Shown in pieces: positions 55,778-64,000 of a stretch of 64,000 nucleotides of DNA. This DNA comes from Neoscytalidium dimidiatum. Lineage: Eukaryota > Ascomycota > Dothideomycetes > Botryosphaeriales > Botryosphaeriaceae. Within the stretch, counting starts at the first letter, position 1, and each line of letters starts with the position of its first letter. The notes beneath the pieces are model-generated. The model ran no database searches, had not been told where the DNA came from, and saw only the letters and a list, made by a program, of their open reading frames with translations. A program made the position numbers and the translations under genes. The stretch spans positions 1,736,001 through 1,800,000 of the forward strand of contig CM074706.1 of NCBI GenBank assembly GCA_037367355.1, in the 5' to 3' direction.

Positions 55778-57170
55778 CTACGTGCATAGACCAACCCCAA
55801 CAACATTACACAATCTCCAATCCTTCTTCGTGGCCGTCTCGAATTCGTCCACGTTGAGCACTTCAACACCCACTTCCAGCATCTGGCCCCACACCTTATT
55901 CCTCGTCCCTACTGGCCACGACGGCGTACCCAAGACCCTCGAAACCAAGCCTCTTTCCTTTGCGATGCCCGTGGCATCTTCCACCCTGTACATCTGGGCA
56001 CTATTGAGGCTACGGCCTAGCCCAATGTTTCCTACCAGCGACTTCAATGAAGCGCTTGCATAATACGAGTTGGACGCGTTATAGCGGCTGTCGGTGGCAA
56101 GCTTATCTAAGGGCGCGTCGTAGAACACATCACTGTGGGGTGATGCGGTGATATCCTCAAACAACACGTCGCCAGTAGCAACGATCGTCAGAGGCCTGAT
56201 GTTCCGTTTCTTCTGCTCGTGGTCCCAGTGAGTCAGCCAGCCAAACTCTCGGAAGGTGATTAGGTGGATTTGTAGCGCCCGCCAGACTGCGGTCGGGTGT
56301 TCGGAGGGCTTGAAGTCGACGAGGAGGACGAGAGTCGTGGACGGGGAAGACTTGAATATGCCGCTGGTTGAACCGTCATCTGGTGAGCTCCATTCGTAGA
56401 ACATGCGAAATAGTGGAGCCAGATATAGACTGTCCAGCGTGCGGTCGACCGTCAGCGCGTCTCGAACATGCCCGACCTGCAGTTCTATGTTCACAATCTT
56501 CTCTCCGAACTCCACGCGTTCCTCAGCCGACGGCGGTAGAAGCCAAATATCGGCTTCGACACTGGCACAGCCGTATGCGAGAGCGTCGAAGAGCGGGACT
56601 TTTTGCCAGTAGTCATTGTGCGAGTGGCAAGGGAGCGGTTTGAGCTCGAAGTTGCTGCTGCGGTCGGAGAAGAATTCGATAAGGGGAGCTGAGTCGGAGG
56701 GTCGTTCCCAAAGGGAGGAGATTGAAGAATAATCGCTTGGTGTGGGGGAAACCCTCAAAAGGCTTTTAATCCTGACGTAGGCGATCAACATCCACAATCT
56801 GGAGCTTATCAGCATAAGAATATTCCAACTTCCACCTGAGCTGGGGGAAATACAGAATACCAAACGCGGAAGCAGCCAGAATGGAGAGCAAAGGCCTGGC
56901 TATCCAAAATCGCTTCCTTGCTTTTAGATTCGCTAGCCAGGCTGGACAGATTTCTGACGAGGACTCATCGGAACTTTGCAGTGATCTGGCGCTGAGGCTC
57001 CTCATATAGATGTTCGCCGAAGGTAAGAAGCTCATTCTGAAGGGCTGTAGAGATGCATGCGCTATCGGGGTGCATAGGGATAACTCGGTCTTAAGCGCCT
57101 TGAGGGAAAATGGGAGTCTGAACACATGGAGACTAAACATGCTTTTCTGGTAAGGCCCATGCATGCCCAT
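55778..57170 (-). CDS. AIM6-like protein (phosphodiesterase/PLC-like fold), membrane-anchored
   Basis: Exons 57170-56830 and 56771-55778 with a 58 bp GTTGGA..CGTCAG intron, 444 residues if the first in-frame ATG is used; ATG 57035 (A at -3) would give 399. A membrane helix (PLLSILAASAFGILYF) precedes the catalytic-type domain, which opens with LPCHSHNDYWQKVPLFDALA and ASVEADIW and has LVLLVDFKPS, matching the altered-inheritance-of-mitochondria protein 6 family related to glycerophosphodiester phosphodiesterases. The HSHNDY, EAD and DFK blocks are the expected metal and acid sites. The C-terminus ends at WRLCNVVGVGL as expected. The cellular role in fungi is poorly defined. No lesion is seen. 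Confidence 0.82.
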
Positions 57171-60100
57171 TGCGCGGAGCACCCGGTAACCCGTTCAAGA
57201 ATAGACTCGCGTGAGATCACTAATCAATACTAATACATAAGACCAAGTTGTATCAGGCATGACTCATGAGACCTAGAGTGATTCCTACATGTCTCTAGTG
57301 GTATTCGCTCCTCTTCGGTGTATGAGATTTCTCTGGCTCCATGCATATCATTTTCAAAAGTCCAGGTAGTGAAAACAGCCGCATGAGAGCGCGGATCCTG
57401 TTTGAACTCAGTTGTTATCCCTTGGTGAGCGTCCTTGAGACGCATGCTATCTAAACCGGAGCTAAAAGACGCCATACTGCATTCAGACGATATTATTTGG
57501 GTTATCTACTGCTACACGCATGTTTGAATTCAAACAAATCCTACTATGGAAGGTTCGGTCTATGAATCTTATTTAATTAGATGGCTTGACCGACAAAATG
57601 CCATATGATGTAGATGCAGTGCAGTAATCCGAATATTAATGTTCATCGAGTCTTATCTGTGTTTAGATAAGCAATCTGACACTCATTAGCTGACTCTTCC
57701 CAGCATTATTAAATGTCAATCCTCACGCGCTCTGTACTGCTTCAATCCTTGAAGTCTTGAAGCTTCCACCGAGTTATTAATTTATAATTTCCATCAGAGC
57801 CTCACATTCGGTAATGTGAGTCATGGAGCATATGATTTCCTAAAGCTCTACTATTGCATACTGTTGATTTCAGAAGACGGTGCACGAGCAGAGAGTTATT
57901 TCTGGGGTGCATTGCTCCTTGATTTAGTAGACCTTCTCGTTTTAGCTTACAGATTAAAATAACTGGAAGAGGACAACAAATAAGGACAGTGCTAAGGCTA
58001 ACGACTAATATCACAAAGTTCCCGTAGTTCACTGGTAGGTATCCGAAGTTTTCTTATACCTATGAGGTTGAAAGAGCTAGTAGAATGTGTCATTGAAGGT
58101 TGATTGTGCTTTGCTTCAATGCAAGATGACTTCTAACAATAAAACTTAGTGCTGTAATACCCATAGTAGACGTATTCTTTTCACTACTTATTAGAGCAGT
58201 CGTCCGAATTTTCAGAGTGAAGCAGCCGTGAAGAGGACCAGTACTTTACTAAATCCCTTCTATAATCAAACGCCAGCGTTAAGTTGCGTACAAAGGTATA
58301 CAAGATCTTCTATAGAAGTCACATTGATATTGCCATCCTCCCAATATGGATCTCCGGCCAGCCCCCATCCATCATGCCGACAATGGTGCTCTTTTCATCA
58401 TCATCTTTACAAAACACAACAGCAAAGAATGATGAGTAGTGGAAAATAGCTATTTCAGTCGAGGAAAGGAATCTTTGGTTGCAATTCTTCGCCTGATGGA
58501 CGGGTGCCATTTATGTACGGATGAATGCACAGCGCGAGTATTATTTCGGTAAGAGAAATGTTTTGAAGCGATTTAACTTCTTTAGATAGCTTTCGTCCCC
58601 TTGCGTCCAACATCTGTTTCTTTCCAGCCTAGCAACAGCATACGCCTATGCCAATGTAAGATGAGGCGCATCAGCTTCTTCCTTCACCGAGGCTATCATT
58701 ACAGGATCATCATTGGCATTGTCCTTCCAGCGGTAGACCATCTAAACAGCCAGATCCAACGTGAAACCGTCTTGGATATTATTACTAATAGCGCATCGAC
58801 GGCTGGCCTCTTCAGTAAGCCCTGAGTTTCGCTATGTAACGCTGCTGGAGCGACAATGTTTTGAGCACGTACGACTACTGCAGTTAAATAAAATTCCTTT
58901 TCGCCGTGCTAAAAGTCTTTGGGTCTTGTTTCAACAAGCAATGGAAAAATGCTGATGATTCTCTCACCTTCTATAAGGTCAGCTGCCGTTGAGCTTTGAC
59001 ATAAACACATGCGACCCGGCCCGCTGGATATAGCGGGTGACATGGCGTCGCACGGACGGAAATTCCAGAGAAGCACGAGACATCAAAATAAGTCCGACCG
59101 AGCTCTTGAGGATTCGCCGAGACCGGCGAAGGGGATGATAATAGGTTCGTGCACGGCAAAATAGGGGCTGTTTCCTCTAGTGGGGCATAGACCTTGTTCT
59201 CCGCTGGCCACCCGGTCCTTGTGCAGCTGTTGGAGACGCCGCTTGGAGTACTACTGATGGTATTAAGCAAATATGACAGTGCAACTGTGACTTCTCTTTC
59301 TTCGTATTCTACGGTACGTCTACTCTGTACTTGATTCATCACGCGGCACCCTTGATGATCTATGGAAAGTGCAAAATCTGTGGATTTGGTGGTATAAGCT
59401 TCAACATCTAGTTGACATCGAGATGCCGCAGCTGTCTACAGCTGTCGCAACGTAACTGTGAGCCCTCAAATATACACAGTAGAAAGAAAGGAGTCACCGG
59501 AGATCACGCTAAGGACTCAGAGCAGGATACTCTGAGCTCATGCGTTCACTTTGCCGGTCTTTATCTTGTTGTCGATACGCTAAGAAGCACGGACAGTCAC
59601 TGTGCTATTTGCGTCTAAGGATCCACCATATCCTGCCGTCCCCTGGGGTAGTGTAACGCGCTGTCGGGTTCAGAGACATACAATACGGGACAACTATCGT
59701 GAGTCTTGGCATAATGTCAAGTTGTCACGAAGATGCTATGGGCCTTGTGCGGTCTTTCGCACCCACGATTTCGGCCAACCTGTCGTGCTTCACGTCGATT
59801 CCCAATCGCTGGATAGGGATTACCTTGGACCTTGTCAATAATGCAGGTCTCTGACATCGCCTATGAATTCGCTTGAAGAGCGATTCACTTCCGCGGCGTA
59901 CCGGCTTTCCTAGTACAGTTTTAATACGCAACCCAGCAGCGAGAAACCCAGTGATGAACGATCTTCGCAGCAGAATTATGCCGTTACGCGCGGCATGCCA
60001 CATGATTATCTCAATTTTCTCCCCGTTGGGTAGCAACGGTTGAGTTTCACGTAATGGAAATCATGTGTGAAGACGAGACCATAGAACCGCACGGTCTAGA

Positions 60101-60664
60101 CCATAAGCACGCCACCTCGGCACACGAGTGCGTATGATGCGTGACCTGGATTCTCAATAAGACACGAGGTTGCGGCTCCAACGTCAACCGAGCGCTAAAA
60201 ACAAAACTTCGCGCGAAACCACGGGCCGGACCGCTTCGGTCAGTTCCCGCCCAAAGTGTCTCATCCAGCGAAATTTCATCGTCCCCTTGCGAATTTGAAA
60301 AAGCTTGTCCTCGACGACGGTAACCTAAAGAGGCGAAAACATCCCGGAGAGCAGTCTGGATCTTCGACTGTGTCAGAATCGATGTATACTCTGTCTGCAT
60401 TTGACTTCCCGAAATGGAAGCACTCTCCAGCGCCGCAAGGCAAGAACCATCCATGGATGGGGATTGGGCAGCATGTTGGCAGTCGACGATGGGCGAGGCT
60501 TTGCGATCACGGAATGAAAGCAATTTTGATGCTCTGTGCCGTACCTTTTATCCTTCGATGCCACAGTAAGGCGACGTTATTCTGTGCCATACAACACTTC
60601 GAGATTCACTTTTTCCTCATCCGGCCACTGTATTCACGAGCATCCCCTCCCTGCACACTTGACA
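57171..60664. other. Long AT-rich intergenic region, no gene assigned
   Basis: About 3.5 kb without a supported gene. Short frames on both strands, such as 58601-58825 (+), 58971-59342 (-), 59725-60036 (-) and 60047-60523 (-), have no domain that I recognise and no consistent splicing. The right end is the promoter side of the MFS gene. Old, heavily decayed elements could be present but cannot be named by eye. Confidence 0.45.
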
Positions 60665-62157
60665 ATGAAAGAGGAAGAAATCGGCGTCACGACAAACACG
60701 GCCAGCGTGGACGAAGAGCCAGTGTCCGATGGTAGCATTCAAGGCTGGCTTACCGTGCTCGGTTCTACTCTCGTTTACTTTGCCTCTTTTGGCTTTACCA
60801 ACAGCTTTGGCTTTTTCCAAAGCTATTACGAGACCCAGTATTTACCGGATTATCCCCCGTCAACGATTGCCTTCATCGGGACCCTGCAGACGTCGCTTAT
60901 GTATGTGATTGGGCCGATCGCTGGAGCACTGTTTGATGCATACGGCTTGAGGGTATGGGAACTGGCCAATGATCTACATACGCACGGCTGTACTGAAAGC
61001 GCTTAGTGGATCTACCCTGCTGCAGCCTTGGGCTGCTGTTGCTCGGTCGTCGGACTTTCTTTCTCCCAGCCAGGAGCGTTGTGGCAACCGTTCGTCTCCC
61101 AGGTATGCTTGAGCGGACCCCGTCAAGTTGCCTATGACAGCACTGACACGTTTAAGGGTGTTTTGTTTGGCCTGGTCGTGGCATTCAACACTCAACCCGC
61201 TCTCGCCGTTGTAGGACAACACTTCAAACAGCGTCGAGCGCTGGCGATGGGTTTAGTCGCAGGTGGCAGTAGCATCAGTGGTTCTTTCCTGCCCATTGTG
61301 TTGTCGTACCTGGTTCCCAAGATCGGGTTCGGTTGGTCCCTACGAGTTACTGCGCTCATGATGCTCTGCTGCTATCTCATTGCAATGGCTATTTCCCGTA
61401 CGAAAGAATCCCCGAAGCCGCCGAAAGCGAGGGCTATCGTGAATAGCCTTCTCGACTTTCAAGGATACAAGGATCCTCGATATCTTGTGCTCGCTATTGG
61501 GAATTTCGTGGCCACGCTCGGCCTCTACATCCCCTACTACTATATTGGTATTTGTTCTCTGAACTTTTTCCTCATCTATCGCTAATTCAGAAGCACAGGA
61601 TCTTACGCACTCCTACGCCATCCGTCGGCCTCGATACATCAGTATCTCCTTCCGTTGATTAACGGCTCTGGCTTTTTTGGACGTGTTCTTGGCGGTTATG
61701 TCGCCGATAAGACTGGCCGGTTGAACCTTCTCTGCCCAATGACACTTCTGTCTGGTGTCTTCTGTCTGGCAATGTGGCTTCCTGATCGATCAGGAAGCGT
61801 CAATACCATCCTTGCATTTGTCTGTCTGTATGGGTTTACTTCAGGTATTTTCATCAGCGTCACTCCTCCAGCTGTGGCACAAATATCACCGGACGATAAG
61901 ATCGGTGCCCGAATCGGCGCTTTCTTTCTTCTTACCGCTGTGGCAACGCTTGTTGGATCACCAATTGCGGGAATGCTTATTGATGAGGGCTCAGAAGACT
62001 ACACAAACATGATAATTTTCGCAGTAAGTTGTTTCTAGTGCTTCGAACGTCATGCATTCTCTAATCAGCATTCCAGGGTGCTACTTTGATCATTGGAGGT
62101 GGTCTTATGTGTTTTGGACGCATACTTTGTGATAGAAGTCTACTCAAGAAGTGGTAA
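60665..62157 (+). CDS. MFS transporter, monocarboxylate (MCT/MCH) type
   Basis: An intact membrane transporter of 426 residues in five exons: 60665-60952, 61007-61102, 61157-61547, 61599-62023 and 62077-62157. The introns are 54, 54, 51 and 53 bp, all GT-AG. A short acidic N-terminus leads into the first helix (GWLTVLGSTLVYFASFGF), with FGFFQSYYET and TIAFIGTLQTSLMYVIGPIA following, as in fungal monocarboxylate porters. VVAFNTQPALAVVGQHF and KQRRALAMGLVAGGSSISG mark the fourth-fifth helix region; INGSGFFGRVLGGYVADKTG is the cytosolic loop signature after helix 8. The last exon encodes GATLIIGGGLMCFGRILCDR and a short KK-containing tail. About 12 helices in total. Substrate unknown. It is isolated from other intact genes. 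Confidence 0.88.
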
Positions 62158-64000
62158 CTTAGGCATTCTTAGGCGTGACCAGGCATAAGAAATGGAAAAA
62201 GGACGGCTATTAAAAATCATGGGCGGAAAACGGACATGGAGTTTCTTTTTTTGGTGTAAAGCTTGGTAATTTTGGCGTAGGGCGTAGCTCCGGAGTTTTG
62301 ATTAGATTGTTATTCCCCTCCAGTATTATTGCGTAAAACGAAGTAGCGAGCGAGTCTTGGCAGGGATTTACTATGTGAGCATAGGTCGTCACCGAGGAAT
62401 TAACCCACTCTATAAATACAAGTTCTTAAGTTAGAGTATTAACTTCAATATACGCTGATTGAAGCTAGGTTCCTCGCTTCTGTCAGACTCATCAGGTGCC
62501 CTGTATTTTCGAGACTGCTAAAGCAGTATTCACGTGAAAATATCAATTTTTTCAGACCCTCCCTGCAGTCTTAGTTATTTCGTCGTGGGACTTTTCCCAG
62601 TTTCATTTTAGCTTCCTAAGTCCTTGCAGTCAATCTCCTTCCTGAGAGTTGTTGGCAAGCAAGGAGTTCATTATCTATCGAGCGGTTCCGTCCATACGGA
62701 ATGTTCCCCAAACATGCAGGGTAAATGCGGCGTGCGGAGGTTGTTGTTGGCCAATGTAGGCAAGTGCTCTCAAGATGAACATTTGTTTACCATCTGTAGT
62801 GTTATATCTTAGGTGAGTATCCCATTAAAAAAGTAAGACGACGCTGAACGATTTTCCGCAGAGTTCATTGCCTTCATTACGGTTCAGTATCAATGGCTCA
62901 TGACATTGCCAATAACGCCCTAATGAGACTCATTGGCGCCTATTCATTTTCAGTACGAGGTATATACATACTCAACAGATACCCCAAGCCACAGCAAGAA
63001 GTCTTAGTTCATTATTATTAGTAACATAAATAGAGAGTAGAAGTAGCACTCGATAAGCTCTTCAGAGACCCGCAGTGTCTATTACCTTGACCATTCAAGC
63101 CTCTTGGACATCTCCTTACCGCCCGATACTATATTCGGCTGGATTTTTGAGCCCTTAAAATGCATCTGTCTTATTTTTGTCCTCTTTCCAGCTACTAACC
63201 TCGCACTCAACTGTTATAGCTGGTGTATGTCTCAGTAGATATAATCATCATATCCATGTGCTTATGAAGAAAGATTCATCTCAAACCAGAGACGTGACCC
63301 TGCGCTGGCGTTTCGGATGGACAAACGGACTTGCAATGATGCCACCAGGGGTCAACGAAAAGTTGGGAACCAACTGGGGTTGGAGGCAGTATGAGCCTCC
63401 AGTCTCGCTGGAGCAAGACCAACGAAAGCCGAAGAGCCGTACCGCAGGAGGTAAAGGCTGTCGAGTCAATTTGCCTGCCGACAGAATTTGGCTGCTGTTG
63501 CGGCTCTCAGTCATCATGAACCAACCTGTGGCTGAGAGAGCTCGACATCCGTGCAGCACACGCCCAGTACAGAGCTATCTAGCATTTATCACGCCAAAGC
63601 TGGAGAACCCGTAGAAGATATTAGCTATACTAAGCTCTTTCTGTTGGAGCTTTTGAAATGTATGAGGAAAAGAGAGGTAGCATAAGGGACTAAGGTCTTT
63701 ACCCCGACTCGTCTACACCATCGACTAACAGTCCAATACTTTCATACGAGCTCACTTAAGATGACAACTGAAACTATTTCATCTTTCTGATTAGCAAATA
63801 GTAATATAACCATTGCCTTGCATGTTCGAAATCTATAGGGGATGAGGAAGTCGTTGGCCGCTGACAAAGTCATACCGGGAACGTGGGCATTACTCGTGTT
63901 TCAAAAAGCTTCGCTCCCGAAAGCATTGCAGCAGTGCCCAGAGGATGTATTAAAATAAGAGTCCATCGCCTTTCTCGTAAACATTAGGCTGGCAAAATGT
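62158..64000. other. AT-rich region, no gene assigned
   Basis: No gene is supported. A plus-strand frame at 63177-63614 (145 codons) has no family features and is matched by an open frame on the other strand; I do not call it. Confidence 0.45.

Noticed and set aside
63177..63614. 145-codon plus-strand frame
   Set aside because: No family features, the opposite strand is also open, and no promoter or splice evidence.
1..64000. CRISPR arrays, rRNA, complete transposons
   Set aside because: No spaced direct-repeat arrays, no rRNA-like blocks, and no terminal inverted repeats or transposase/reverse-transcriptase motifs were seen by eye.

Overview
The window reads as nuclear DNA of a filamentous ascomycete (Pezizomycotina). 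The lineage could be Dothideomycetes, but that is inference. The evidence is short GT-AG introns of about 47-200 bp with CTRAY-like branch points, Zn2Cys6 regulators, a GH15 glucoamylase, an ASA1-type WD40 protein, and head-to-head or convergent genes on both strands. No bacterial operon features, rRNA, convincing tRNA or CRISPR array was seen.

Region 1 (1 to about 26.4 kb) is ordinary, gene-dense, GC-rich core genome. In order it carries a secreted glucoamylase (-), a small probable mitochondrial protein (-) head-to-head with a soluble tandem ABC ATPase (+), an SDR (+), a Zn2Cys6 regulator with an Ala-Gln repeat (-), an ASA1-like WD40 protein (+) converging on the DBP7 RNA helicase (-), pantothenate synthetase (+) head-to-head with DBP7, and a 936-residue protein of unknown function with three divergent copies of one helical module (+).

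Region 2 (about 26.4 to 52.3 kb) is AT-richer and gene-poor, and looks like a decaying accessory gene cluster. Intact genes are an SDR, two Zn2Cys6 regulators, a DAO-type FAD oxidoreductase and a phenol-hydroxylase-type FAD monooxygenase. Between them lie broken genes: a metallo-beta-lactamase-family protein, a DHA-type MFS exporter, an amidase, an UNC93-like transporter, a phytanoyl-CoA-dioxygenase-like enzyme with one in-frame stop, a cytochrome P450 lacking its core and haem cysteine, and a berberine-bridge-type oxidase cut at its FAD-linkage motif. The family mix (P450, FAD monooxygenase, 2OG dioxygenase, oxidase, amidase, transporters, pathway-type regulators) is typical of a specialised-metabolism or catabolic cluster. 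No backbone enzyme (PKS, NRPS, terpene synthase) was recognised inside the window.

Region 3 (about 52.3 to 64 kb) is sparse. It holds a histidine-phosphatase (phosphoglycerate mutase-like) gene (-), an AIM6-like phosphodiesterase-fold protein (-) and an intact five-exon monocarboxylate-type MFS transporter (+), separated by long AT-rich stretches without recognisable genes. Exon boundaries are read by eye from GT/AG sites and frame continuity; none is backed by transcript data.
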